Assembly (NCBI GenBank): GCA_015228935.1
Contig: JADGCO010000036.1
Location: 1 to 41,012 of the forward strand
Reading direction: 5' to 3'
From: Magnetococcales bacterium
GTDB taxonomy: Bacteria > Pseudomonadota > Magnetococcia > Magnetococcales > DC0425bin3
DNA: 41,012 bases
Shown: one piece after another, positions 8,387 to 16,634 of the stretch
Layout: every line of letters starts with the position of its first letter
Position numbering within the stretch: position 1 is the stretch's first letter
The notes under the pieces: generated by a model
What the model was told of the DNA's origin: nothing
Databases searched by the model: none
What the model saw: only the letters and a program-made list of their open reading frames with translations
Translations under genes and position numbers: made by a program

Positions 8387-10336
8387 TTACTTCACAGTGA
8401 AGGAACCCTGAATCGTGTCAAACTTGCCGTCGCCGGTATCCGTCAATGAGCCGTTGCCAGTGGCATCGAACCCCATGGGGAGGCCAGCCAACTTGATCTG
8501 GTAGAAGTAGGAGCCTTGGGTAACGGCCGCATTCAGGACCGAAGCCAGGGTTGAGTTTGCATTATAGAGGCTGAAAATCTTGGCCTCCATTTTGGCTTCG
8601 TTGGTGCTGCCGGTGGCACCTGTCTCTGTTCCAGTGGTCACCGTTGCGCCTGACTGGTTGGTGAAACCATTGGAGCCAACGAGTACGCTGTCAAAGGCTG
8701 CGTTGGTTACGGTGAGGGTCGAAGCCGCCGTGGAATTTTGTTGGTAGTAGGTGACCGTAGCGGTACCGTTGGCAGGCAGGGTCAGCTTCAGGTTTTTGCC
8801 ATCTGCTTCGTACTGCATGTCATAGGTAGCACTGATATAGCGTTCGGAAGCAGCTCTGGTTGCCGTCGTGCCATCTTTCAGCAGCAACGAAACCGTTGCA
8901 GTACCTCTGACGACAGGAATGTTGGTCAGGGCAAAGTTGATCGAGGGCGGAACGGCCTGTGCGCCTGGATCGCGCTGGTCACCCGGATATTTGACGGTGG
9001 TCAACTTGGCCAGGTTTTGGCCGTTGATCGTCGAGGTGGATGGAATGTTGACGGTAACCGTCGAGCCGCTGAATGTCGGCGCATCGGTGGACAACACAAC
9101 GGTGCTGCCACCTGAGTTGACATCCCGGACGGACAACTTACCGGAGGCACCGTTCAGGAACACGGTGCTGCCTTTGACAGCCACATCACCCGCTGCGGCA
9201 GCGGCGGTGGCTGCTGCTGTTGAGGACTGTGTGGCTGTGCTGGCCAACACGGTCGAGTTGATGGCCGTGGTGGAGAGATTTTTGATCTGCGTCATCAGAT
9301 CGGTGAGTGTTGAAGTTGCGGTCAGGGCTGCGGCTGCACTCAGATACTTGGCACCCTCGGTGCTTGTCGAGCCGAGCAGGGCACCGGCGGTTTGCCAGAG
9401 GATTTTTGCAGCACCTACCAGCTTCAAGGAAGTCGATGCCAACGTTGAGGTCAGATTCGGAGCGCTGGTACCGAGCGTCGTGCCGTAGGCCGTCGCGACG
9501 GAGGTGAGCGGGATGGCATTGACGCCAACGGTCAGATTCCGATTGATCACCTGATTGGCCACATCAGCCGCAGCCAGATACAGGGTATTCATCAAAGCCG
9601 GATTGGTTGGCACGGTGGGCAATGAACCCAGTTTGAGTTCCGTTCCAATGTCGGCGATGACCTTGGCCATGCTGCCAAAAGAGGCACTGGCGGCCTGGAC
9701 CCGGCGCAACATTTCACCGGCGGCTTCCAGACCCAGGGCATATTCACCGGCTTGTTGTGCAGTCAGGCCCGTCACGGGTGTGGAGAAGGGATCGAAAGTG
9801 GCTGGGTTGGCAGCGACACCATCGACACCGAACCCGAAGTAGTCCAGTACCGCATCATCGACGGTTGTAATGGTTTGTTGGGTGATTGTTCCGCCGGTTC
9901 CCACGTTGGCAGCGGCAGCGGCAGCAATCAAGGAGGTGATGGCGTTGGCATTGACGGTCGCGCTGACGCTGGTCACCAGGGTGGTCAGATCCATGATCGG
10001 TGTATTACCGGTCACATCGTCGGTACCGCCGCTGAAGGCCAGCGTATAAGCGGTTGTTCCAGACGGAAGGGTTGTTTTAAAGCTGTACGTACCATGGCTC
10101 GGGGTCCCGCTGACCTTGCCGCCATTGTAGGTGATTGTCGAGCCATGCAGAGGCCCTTTGGCTGCGAAGCCGGACACTGTGGAATTTCCGGCAGCGGCGT
10201 CTCCCACCACCGGTGCAGCGGCTGACGTACTGCCACTGCTACCACCACCACACGCTGCGATTCCGACGGTCAGGATACCTGCCAGGGCGAGCAGAGTGCT
10301 CTTGTTGGCCAATGTTTTCATCCCCCACTGCTTCAT
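8387..10336 (-). CDS. Large Ala/Thr/Ser-rich surface lipoprotein
   Basis: This is a 649-residue predicted lipoprotein. A basic start, a hydrophobic helix and a lipobox ending IAAC place the acylated Cys near residue 29, followed by a GGGSSGST linker. The next segment (VSGFAAKGPLHGSTITY..., about 53-100) resembles carboxypeptidase-regulatory-like surface domains of bacterial lipoproteins. The remainder is low-complexity and rich in Ala, Thr, Ser, Val and Asn, with no catalytic motif that I recognise. ATG 10336 is supported by a GAGGAG ribosome site eight bases upstream. The gene is monocistronic, with a candidate promoter at 10467-10494 and an intrinsic terminator at 8322-8358, which suggests independent and possibly strong expression. 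Function unknown; a cell-surface or adhesion role is only a guess. Confidence 0.85.
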   Translation of the reverse strand: MKQWGMKTLANKSTLLALAGILTVGIAACGGGSSGSTSAAAPVVGDAAAGNSTVSGFAAKGPLHGSTITYNGGKVSGTPSHGTYSFKTTLPSGTTAYTLAFSGGTDDVTGNTPIMDLTTLVTSVSATVNANAITSLIAAAAAANVGTGGTITQQTITTVDDAVLDYFGFGVDGVAANPATFDPFSTPVTGLTAQQAGEYALGLEAAGEMLRRVQAASASFGSMAKVIADIGTELKLGSLPTVPTNPALMNTLYLAAADVANQVINRNLTVGVNAIPLTSVATAYGTTLGTSAPNLTSTLASTSLKLVGAAKILWQTAGALLGSTSTEGAKYLSAAAALTATSTLTDLMTQIKNLSTTAINSTVLASTATQSSTAAATAAAAAGDVAVKGSTVFLNGASGKLSVRDVNSGGSTVVLSTDAPTFSGSTVTVNIPSTSTINGQNLAKLTTVKYPGDQRDPGAQAVPPSINFALTNIPVVRGTATVSLLLKDGTTATRAASERYISATYDMQYEADGKNLKLTLPANGTATVTYYQQNSTAASTLTVTNAAFDSVLVGSNGFTNQSGATVTTGTETGATGSTNEAKMEAKIFSLYNANSTLASVLNAAVTQGSYFYQIKLAGLPMGFDATGNGSLTDTGDGKFDTIQGSFTVK

Positions 10337-10422
10337 GTCTTAAACTCCTCACAATCTTTTAATCAGGTTGATCCCATCCTTAGAGGGTTGTGTTTCCTAA
10401 GGGAAAGGGTAGAAGCCCATGT

Positions 10423-10436
10423 GGTCAACGTTGACC
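10423..10436. promoter_or_regulatory. 14-bp perfect palindrome in the lipoprotein leader
   Basis: GGTCAACGTTGACC is a perfect palindrome lying about 90 bases before the lipoprotein start codon and about 25-35 bases downstream of the predicted transcription start. It could be an operator for a dimeric regulator. On the plus strand it is followed by seven or more T residues, so a weak terminator in that direction is an alternative, although no plus-strand gene precedes it. Confidence 0.4.
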
Positions 10437-10466
10437 TTTTTTTGTGACGGCTCCTAAATGCGGACC

Positions 10467-10494
10467 AGTATACACCAATTTCCTAAAAAAACAA
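10467..10494 (-). promoter_or_regulatory. Candidate sigma-70 promoter for the lipoprotein gene
   Basis: On the minus strand, TTGTTT (10494-10489) and TATACT (10472-10467) are separated by 16 bases. The predicted start would give a 5' leader of roughly 120 bases containing the 14-bp palindrome. A weaker alternative, TTGACA with a poor -10 (CAATGT), sits at 10538-10566. Confidence 0.5.
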
Positions 10495-10599
10495 TCCTGC
10501 CATTCCATTCTCTCCATCAGTTCCGCAGCAAGGTCGCACATTGCCAAAGTTGCCACTCCGTGTCAATCCAAAACAATTTCATGATGCGATAAATATATT

Positions 10600-12873
10600 T
10601 CAGGTCTCCTCCTCAAGGCCAAGATCACCGGTATGACCCTTTCCGGCAAGGTCAGGAGACGACCCGCTCCCCTGAAATACGGCCCCGCTCAAGAATCCGT
10701 GCGGCAACATGGTCCCGCGATTGCCTCTCGGGGCGACCCATTTTTCCAGATCGGGAAAATGGCGGGTACGTTTCCCCGAGTCAAGAGTGATTCCTTCCTC
10801 GGGCTTGAAAGTCATGACATCCACCAGTTGCTCGTCTCTTTGCAGACGCTGGATACGGACACCCTTGCCGCGCGACAGGAGCGGAAACTCATTGATGTCA
10901 CAAATCAGCAGTCGCCGTCCGTGGGTGATGGATCCGACAAGGCTGCCGCGCACGGGGTGGATGGAGAGGAGTTCATCCCCATCACTGAATGACAAAACCT
11001 GCTTGCCGGTTTTTTGATTGGCGACAAAGTCGTTTCCCTTGATCCGGAATCCCTGTCCCAACCGCGTCGCAACAAAATACTCCTTTTCACTCTCAATCAC
11101 GAGGACCCATCGTATGGCATCTCCGCCTTCAATATCAAAAATCACGGTCAACGGATCCCCAAACCCTTTTCCCGAAGGCAACCGGTCCACCAGGGTGGAG
11201 TAGATCTTGCCTGATCTGGCCACAAAGGTGACGGTATCATTCGAGAAGGCATTCACCTGCATCAACAAGTCGTCGTCGCCTTTGAACCTTTGTTTGTCAA
11301 GATCGGCATCGTGGCCTTTCAGGGTCTTTACCCAACCCATGAGTGACAAAACGACCGTTTGGGGTTCACGCTGAATCAAATCTTCTGGTCGCAGGTCGAT
11401 TTCCGGGGGTACGCCACCGAGTTCGGTCCGGCGGGGATCGGCAAACTCCTTGCGGGTTTTCTGTACCTCCTGCTGCACGGCACCCCACATGCGCTGGTCA
11501 TCGGTCAGCAGGGATCGCAGATGATTGGCGCGTTCTTCTTTTTCAGTGATCTCCTTGCGGATCGCCATCTCTTCAAGTCGGCGCAGAGAGCGCAACCTCA
11601 AATTGAGAATGGCCTCGGCCTGTTCCGCGTCCAGATGAAAACGGCGCATGAGAACCGGGGCGGGATCGTCATGCTCCTTGATGATGGCGATGACAGCGTC
11701 AATGTTCAGATGGACTGTCAAAAAAGCGGCCAGTTGATGCAGACGTTGCTGGATGCGCTCCAGTTCGTGTCGGCTGCGGCGGGTGATCACCTCAAACCGG
11801 TGATTCAACCAGGCCTGCAATACCCTTTTTAGATCAAGAACTTCTGGACGGGCCTCGGCGGTGATCACATTCAGGTTGACGGAGACCCGTACCTCAAGAT
11901 CCGTGTTTTTGAACAGGTAGGCCATCACCTTTTCCGGTTCAATATTACGGACTTTCGGTTCCAGGACGATGCGCAACTGCGTGTCGGACTCGTCACGCAC
12001 GTCGGCCAGAAACGGCGACTTTTTTTCGACGATCAACTGGGCAATACGCTCGATCAAGCGTGCCTTGGGAATCTGGTATGGAATTTCGCTGATCACGAGT
12101 CGCCAACCACCTCGTTGCAGTTTTTCCACGCTCCAGCGTGCCCGCAACCGCAAGGTACCTCGGCCTGTACGGTAGGTTTCGAGAATTTCCAACTGATCCG
12201 AAACCAGTACGCCACCAGTGGGAAAATCGGGACCCGGAACAAGCGCCACCAACTCTTCGATGGTGGCCTCGGGCTTGCGGATCAACAACAGGGCTGCCGC
12301 AAGAATTTCCCCAACGTTATGCGGGGGGATCGACGTGGACATACCCACGGCGATGCCTGTGGAACCATTGGCCAGCAGATTTGGAAACCGCGCTGGCAAG
12401 ACGGTCGGTTCTTCCAGGGAGCCGTCGTAGGTGGGAACCAGGTTGACGGTCTCCTGGTCCAGATCTTCAAGCAAAGCTTGTGCCACTTTTGTCAGGCGCG
12501 CCTCGGTATAACGCATGGCCGCCGCGCCATCGCCATCGATATTGCCGAAATTTCCCTGCCCATCCACAAGTGGATAGCGGACTGCGAACTCCTGTGCCAG
12601 GCGTACCATGGCCTCATAGGCGGCCTGGTCTCCGTGGGGGTGAAACTTGCCGATCACGTCGCCCACCACCCGCGCCGACTTTTTGAATCCCGATCCCGGA
12701 TCCAGATGCAGGGCACGCATGGCAAACAAAATCCGCCGATGAACCGGCTTCAGTCCATCCCGAACGTCCGGCAGAGAGCGGCTGATGATCGTGGAGAGGG
12801 CATAGGCGAGATAACGGTCCTCCAGTTCCGTCCGGATGGGGGTTTCCCTGATGATGCCGACTGGAGAGGACAT
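10600..12873 (-). CDS. parC: DNA topoisomerase IV subunit A
   Basis: This 757-residue protein is the cutting and rejoining subunit of topoisomerase IV, which unlinks daughter chromosomes with ParE. The breakage-reunion domain is intact: [19 protein letters not shown] near the start, [16 protein letters not shown] in the quinolone-pocket region, and the active-site Tyr in [10 protein letters not shown] at about residue 122. The position equal to E. coli ParC Ser80 is Gln (about 83), as I recall is common in alphaproteobacteria; the equivalent of Glu84 is kept. The C-terminal part lacks a GyrA box, and the length fits ParC (E. coli 752) rather than GyrA. ATG 12873 is preferred to the TTG at 12885; GGAG lies 13 bases upstream. 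It follows recA after 39 bases on the same strand. No parE is in the window. Confidence 0.95.
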   Translation of the reverse strand: MSSPVGIIRETPIRTELEDRYLAYALSTIISRSLPDVRDGLKPVHRRILFAMRALHLDPGSGFKKSARVVGDVIGKFHPHGDQAAYEAMVRLAQEFAVRYPLVDGQGNFGNIDGDGAAAMRYTEARLTKVAQALLEDLDQETVNLVPTYDGSLEEPTVLPARFPNLLANGSTGIAVGMSTSIPPHNVGEILAAALLLIRKPEATIEELVALVPGPDFPTGGVLVSDQLEILETYRTGRGTLRLRARWSVEKLQRGGWRLVISEIPYQIPKARLIERIAQLIVEKKSPFLADVRDESDTQLRIVLEPKVRNIEPEKVMAYLFKNTDLEVRVSVNLNVITAEARPEVLDLKRVLQAWLNHRFEVITRRSRHELERIQQRLHQLAAFLTVHLNIDAVIAIIKEHDDPAPVLMRRFHLDAEQAEAILNLRLRSLRRLEEMAIRKEITEKEERANHLRSLLTDDQRMWGAVQQEVQKTRKEFADPRRTELGGVPPEIDLRPEDLIQREPQTVVLSLMGWVKTLKGHDADLDKQRFKGDDDLLMQVNAFSNDTVTFVARSGKIYSTLVDRLPSGKGFGDPLTVIFDIEGGDAIRWVLVIESEKEYFVATRLGQGFRIKGNDFVANQKTGKQVLSFSDGDELLSIHPVRGSLVGSITHGRRLLICDINEFPLLSRGKGVRIQRLQRDEQLVDVMTFKPEEGITLDSGKRTRHFPDLEKWVAPRGNRGTMLPHGFLSGAVFQGSGSSPDLAGKGHTGDLGLEEET

Positions 12874-12912
12874 GAAAGGAATCAATCTCCCTGTTTCATT
12901 CGATTTGCCGGA

Positions 12913-14022
12913 TTATGACTCTGTGGCTTTGGAGCCGTTCTTGGCGGTTGCCCTATCGGCACCCTCTGTGGCTTTGGGTCCATTCTTGGCGGTTGCCTTG
13001 TCGGCACTCTCGCCGCCGCCGAAACGGGGTTGGAGAGCATGCTTTATGCGCAAAAGATCTTCCAATTCGTGGCAGAGCGGTTCATTGTCGCGCAGGTAAC
13101 GTTTGGCGTTTTCCCTCCCCTGACCAATGCGTTCGCCCTTGTAGGCATACCAGGCACCGGATTTTTCCAGAATGTTTTCTTCCACGGCCATGTCCAGGAC
13201 CTCCCCGGTCAGGGAAATTCCTTCGCCATAGGTGATGTCAAACTCTGCGGATCGGAAAGGGGGGGCCATTTTATTCTTGACCACCTTGACCTTGCAGCGG
13301 CTGCCGATCACATCCTCTTTTTCCTTGATTGAATTGATGCGCCGAATATCCAGGCGCACCGAAGCATAAAATTTAAGCGCATTGCCGCCGGTCGTGGTTT
13401 CGGGGCTGCCGAACATGACGCCGATTTTCATGCGAATCTGGTTGATGAATAAAACGATGGAGTTGGACCGGGAGATGCTGCCCGTCAACTTGCGGAGGGC
13501 CTGGGACATGAGCCTGGCCTGCAAGCCCATGTGGGAATCTCCCATATCCCCTTCCAGCTCGGCTTTGGGCGTCAGGGCAGCCACCGAATCCACCACCACC
13601 AGATCCACGGCCCCGGAGCGCACGAGCATGTCGGTGATTTCCAGGGCCTGTTCGCCGGTATCCGGCTGGGAGATCAACAACTCTTCCACTTTCACCCCCA
13701 GTTTCCGGGTATAGCCCGGGTCCAGGGCATGTTCAGCATCAACAAAGGCGGCCACCCCCCCCTTTTTCTGGATTTCTGCCACCACATGCAAGGCCAGGGT
13801 CGTCTTGCCGGAGGCCTCCGGTCCATACACCTCCACCACCCGGCCCCGTGGCAATCCTCCAACTCCAAGCGCAATATCCAAACCGAGGGAACCGGTGGAA
13901 ATGACCGGCACATGGTCCTGGATCGCACCATCCATACGCATGATGGAGCCTTTGCCGAATTGCCGTTCAATCTGGGTCATGGCCGCTTCCAGCGCCTGGG
14001 CCTTGTTACCATCCAGAGTCAT
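12913..14022 (-). CDS. recA: Recombinase RecA
   Basis: This 369-residue RecA forms ATP-dependent filaments on single-stranded DNA for homologous recombination and LexA cleavage. Seen directly: Walker [10 protein letters not shown] at about residues 67-75, [10 protein letters not shown], the [11 protein letters not shown] strand, and [27 protein letters not shown], the DNA-binding loop region. ATG 14022 has a GGGGA ribosome site and gives the normal N-terminus; the in-frame start at 14085 would run into the promoter. The C-terminal tail is unusual: instead of the acidic tail of E. coli RecA it ends in two 15-residue units of [15 protein letters not shown] type, produced by a 45-bp tandem duplication. 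An inverted repeat overlaps the likely promoter, and parC follows 39 bases downstream. Confidence 0.97.
   Translation of the reverse strand: MTLDGNKAQALEAAMTQIERQFGKGSIMRMDGAIQDHVPVISTGSLGLDIALGVGGLPRGRVVEVYGPEASGKTTLALHVVAEIQKKGGVAAFVDAEHALDPGYTRKLGVKVEELLISQPDTGEQALEITDMLVRSGAVDLVVVDSVAALTPKAELEGDMGDSHMGLQARLMSQALRKLTGSISRSNSIVLFINQIRMKIGVMFGSPETTTGGNALKFYASVRLDIRRINSIKEKEDVIGSRCKVKVVKNKMAPPFRSAEFDITYGEGISLTGEVLDMAVEENILEKSGAWYAYKGERIGQGRENAKRYLRDNEPLCHELEDLLRIKHALQPRFGGGESADKATAKNGPKATEGADRATAKNGSKATES
12916..13005 (-). repeat. 45-bp tandem duplication encoding the RecA C-terminal tail
   Basis: Two adjacent 45-bp units encode A-D-K/R-A-T-A-K-N-G-P/S-K-A-T-E-G/S. The unit length is a codon multiple, so the frame is kept. 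The units differ at several bases, so the duplication is not brand new. Confidence 0.85.
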
Positions 14023-14093
14023 TCTCGTTCCCCTTGGTTGCCAGTCGGTGACAGCTTCATGTCTGCTGCCTGCGGTTTCCCACAAAGCCAGTC

Positions 14094-14121
14094 AGTATAG
14101 CATGATTCACGGCATCGTGAA
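14094..14121 (-). promoter_or_regulatory. Candidate recA promoter with overlapping inverted repeat
   Basis: On the minus strand a TATACT -10 (14099-14094) is preceded by an inverted repeat TTCACG-N4-CGTGAA (14106-14121) covering the -35 position. The distance to the recA ATG is about 70 bases. In other bacteria recA is repressed by LexA at such a position, so the dyad is a candidate SOS operator. It does not match the E. coli (CTGT-N8-ACAG) or the classical alphaproteobacterial (GTTC-N7-GTTC) box exactly. Confidence 0.5.
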
Positions 14122-14159
14122 CAAGAAAATGCAGCAAGAAGCAATTTTTCAGGCTGGAA

Positions 14160-14188
14160 GGGAGGAGGGGGACAGGAAGGGAGCAGGG
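14160..14188 (+). other. G-run tract with G-quadruplex potential in the recA-pilT intergenic region
   Basis: The 334-base gap between divergent recA and pilT contains a purine-only-like stretch of about 45 bases. Within it four runs of three or more G are separated by loops of at most seven bases (GGG at 14160, GGGGG at 14167, GGG at 14179, GGG at 14186). This meets the usual G-quadruplex pattern. The rest of the gap holds the recA promoter region and, near 14345, a GGGGAT ribosome site for pilT; no clear pilT promoter was found. Confidence 0.4.
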
Positions 14189-14356
14189 AGGCAGGAAAGG
14201 ATCGGTTGCCCGAACATATTCTTTACGTGTACGATAATAGAATCAGGTGTAGCAGAAAGCCGGGATTTTGTTTCAAGCAGAGCGTCACCCCAGGTGATGT
14301 ATCCTTGGCCTTGTCAGCCCGTTTCAATGTAATTTCAGTCGCGGGGATCATGAATC

Positions 14357-15394
14357 ATGGAAATATCCGAACTGTTGGCCTTCAGTGTCAAAAACAAAGC
14401 TTCCGACCTTCATCTGTCGGCAGGCATGCCGCCCCTCATCCGGGTTGATGGCGATATCCGCCGTATCGATGTCCCGGTTCTGGAGCATGAACAGGTTCAT
14501 GACATGATCTATGACATCATGAATGATCGGCAACGCAAAGAATATGAAGAACATTTGGAGGCCGATTTTTCTTTTGAAATTCCTGGCCTGGCTCGTTTTC
14601 GTGTCAATGCCTTCGTCCAGAACCGGGGTGCCGGCGGTGTGTTCCGGACCATTCCTTCCGAGATTCTCTCGCTGGAACAGTTGAATGCTCCGGCCATTTT
14701 CAAGGAGTTTGCCCAGACGCCCCGGGGCATGGTTCTGGTCACCGGTCCCACCGGCTCGGGTAAATCGACCACCCTGGCGGCCATCATCGACAACAAAAAC
14801 AAAACCGAATACGGCCACATCCTCACCATCGAGGATCCCATCGAATTTGTCCACCAGTCCAACAAATGCCTGATCAATCAACGCGAGGTGCATCGGGATA
14901 CCCAGAGTTTCACCAATGCTCTGCGTTCTGCTCTGCGTGAGGATCCGGATGTCATCCTGGTTGGCGAAATGCGCGATCTGGAAACCATTCGTCTCGCCCT
15001 GACTGCCGCCGAGACTGGTCACCTGGTCTTCGGTACCCTGCATACCACTTCGGCGGCCAAAACCATCGACCGTATCGTCGATGTCTTCCCGGCAGCAGAA
15101 AAAGACATGATCCGCACCATGCTTTCCGAATCCCTGCGGGCCGTCATTTCACAAAACCTGCTCAAGAAAAAAGGGGGCGGGCGGGTCGCCGTGCATGAAA
15201 TCATGGTCGCCACCAGTGCCATCCGCAACCTGATCCGGGAAAACAAGGTTGCACAAATGTATTCAGCCATCCAGACCGGCAAGGCCGTCGGCATGCAAAC
15301 ATTGGAACAAGGTTTGCAAGACCTGTTGCAGAAGGGTCTCATCACCAAGGAAGCGGCCCGTGACAAGGCCAACGTCAAGGATGCGTTTAAATAG
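14357..15394 (+). CDS. pilT: Type IV pilus retraction ATPase PilT
   Basis: This 345-residue cytoplasmic hexameric ATPase powers pilus disassembly for twitching motility and DNA uptake. Motifs in order: an N-terminal PAS-like domain with ASDLHLSAGMPP; Walker A GPTGSGKS (130-137); the Asp box around TIEDPIEF (157-164); Walker B ILVGEMRD (200-207); the His box GHLVFGTLHT (221-230); and the PilT-specific AIRNLIRE (288-295), which is required for retraction in studied species. The length matches P. aeruginosa PilT (344). It begins a plus-strand run with two FlgO-like lipoproteins, pilU and a diguanylate cyclase. The ATG has a GGGGAT ribosome site. Confidence 0.96.
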   Translation: MEISELLAFSVKNKASDLHLSAGMPPLIRVDGDIRRIDVPVLEHEQVHDMIYDIMNDRQRKEYEEHLEADFSFEIPGLARFRVNAFVQNRGAGGVFRTIPSEILSLEQLNAPAIFKEFAQTPRGMVLVTGPTGSGKSTTLAAIIDNKNKTEYGHILTIEDPIEFVHQSNKCLINQREVHRDTQSFTNALRSALREDPDVILVGEMRDLETIRLALTAAETGHLVFGTLHTTSAAKTIDRIVDVFPAAEKDMIRTMLSESLRAVISQNLLKKKGGGRVAVHEIMVATSAIRNLIRENKVAQMYSAIQTGKAVGMQTLEQGLQDLLQKGLITKEAARDKANVKDAFK

Positions 15395-15410
15395 CCAGGA
15401 TTGCAAACCC

Positions 15411-16040
15411 ATGCGCAAAATGTACCCCGGTGTTCGACTTCTCCCTTTATTGATTGCAGCCAGCCTGGCTGGCTGCAATCAGACTTGGTTGTCATCGGCA
15501 CCACCGCCACCACCGCCCATGCCGGTGGCGCAGCCCATGCCACCGGCATTCCAGGAGGTCGATCTGATCGACATGAGTCACAAGATTGCCGACTCCCTGG
15601 TCGGGGAACTGCGCAAAAACCACCCCTCGTTTCACCGCCAGAAACCCATTCTGGTCGCCAGTTTTGTGGACCGGGCCAATGTGGACAGCACCTCGGAACT
15701 GGGTCTCCTGGTCGCCGACCACATCTCCTCCCGCCTGACCCAACAGGGTTACGCTGTGGTGGAGCCGAAACTGCGCGAAGACATTTCCATCCGGGTCATG
15801 GAAGGGGAGTTTGTCCTCTCGCGGGATGTTGACAAGCTTTCCAATGAATACAGGGCTTTCGCTGTCGTGGTAGGCAGTTATACCCGCAGCCGGGATACCC
15901 TGGATTTTACGACCCGCATGATCCAGGTCAAAAACAAGCAGGTTCTGGCCTCCATCGATGCCAAAATGCCTCTGGGAACCACCTCCCGGGATCTCCTGGT
16001 TGAAACGGGCGGACCTGCCCTGAAAGTGGTGGATCGATGA
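15411..16040 (+). CDS. FlgO-family outer-membrane lipoprotein, first of two
   Basis: This 209-residue predicted lipoprotein has the lipobox LAGC with Cys at residue 22, then a Pro-rich linker. The remainder matches the FlgO domain pattern: DLIDMSHKIADSLVGEL, ILVASFVDRANVDSTSELG, a helix with LVADHISSRLTQQGY, then GEFVLSRDVDKL and a VVVGSYTRSRD strand. Vibrio FlgO is an outer-membrane lipoprotein needed for normal motility. ATG 15411 was chosen because it starts a canonical signal peptide and leaves 16 bases after the pilT stop; longer starts lie inside pilT. The stop overlaps the next gene by ATGA. A 31-base near-perfect inverted repeat covers the codons for the lipobox. Its position between pilT and pilU suggests a pilus-related envelope role; that is inference. 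Confidence 0.85.
   Translation: MRKMYPGVRLLPLLIAASLAGCNQTWLSSAPPPPPPMPVAQPMPPAFQEVDLIDMSHKIADSLVGELRKNHPSFHRQKPILVASFVDRANVDSTSELGLLVADHISSRLTQQGYAVVEPKLREDISIRVMEGEFVLSRDVDKLSNEYRAFAVVVGSYTRSRDTLDFTTRMIQVKNKQVLASIDAKMPLGTTSRDLLVETGGPALKVVDR
15451..15481 (+). other. Perfect 15-bp inverted repeat inside the FlgO-like signal sequence
   Basis: Fifteen-base arms (TGATTGCAGCCAGCC and its exact complement) flank a single T. In mRNA this would form a stable hairpin about 40 bases after the start codon, exactly over the lipobox codons. It is too far from a T-tract to be an intrinsic terminator. Confidence 0.8.
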
Positions 16041-16618
16041 AGCGCCCTGGCACCACGGTTGTGGTGGCTGGCATCCTGACCGGCACGCTGTTGGCAGGAG
16101 CCGGGTGTGCGTCGCGCCCGCCGCCGGAAACCATGCCCCTGGTCTCCCAGCCCATGACACAGCCCATGCCCCAGGATTTGACCGAGTCGGCCTATGCCGC
16201 TGTTGACATCATGGTCCAGGAACTGGAAGAGCGCATGATGCCTCAACAAACCATCCTGCCCGTCACCTTTGTCAATCTGGACAACCTGGAAGAGACCTCC
16301 TCCCTGGGGCGGCTCATTGCCAGGCAGATGGCCTCCCGGTTTACCCAGAGAGGGTACTCCATGATGGAGGTCAAGGTGCGCAAGGATCTTGTCATTCGCA
16401 AGGATGAGGGGGAGTTCATCCTCTCGCGTGAGATTGAAAAAATCGGCCAGGAACACAAAGCCAAGGCCCTGCTGGTCGGCAGCTATACGGTTGCCCAGAA
16501 CCGGATTTTCGTGAATGCCCAGATCATTCGCCTCAAGGACAAGGTGGCCCTGGCATCCAGGGATTTCAGTCTGGGCATGGGATCGGATATTCGGCATTTG
16601 TTGGGAAAGCCACTTTAA
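16037..16618 (+). CDS. FlgO-family outer-membrane lipoprotein, second of two
   Basis: This 193-residue paralogue of the preceding gene has a signal peptide with lipobox LAGAGC (Cys at about residue 24), then a Pro/Met-rich linker. The FlgO-like domain includes LPVTFVNLDNLEETSSLGRL, MASRFTQRGY, GEFILSREIEKI and ALLVGSYTVAQNR. The two copies align along their whole mature length but are clearly diverged, so the duplication is old. The start overlaps the previous stop (ATGA), indicating translational coupling, and pilU follows after 16 bases. The two lipoproteins may form a hetero-complex in the outer membrane associated with the pilus; no direct evidence is in the sequence. Confidence 0.85.
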   Translation: MKRPGTTVVVAGILTGTLLAGAGCASRPPPETMPLVSQPMTQPMPQDLTESAYAAVDIMVQELEERMMPQQTILPVTFVNLDNLEETSSLGRLIARQMASRFTQRGYSMMEVKVRKDLVIRKDEGEFILSREIEKIGQEHKAKALLVGSYTVAQNRIFVNAQIIRLKDKVALASRDFSLGMGSDIRHLLGKPL

Positions 16619-16634
16619 CCCATCGTTGCAAGGG

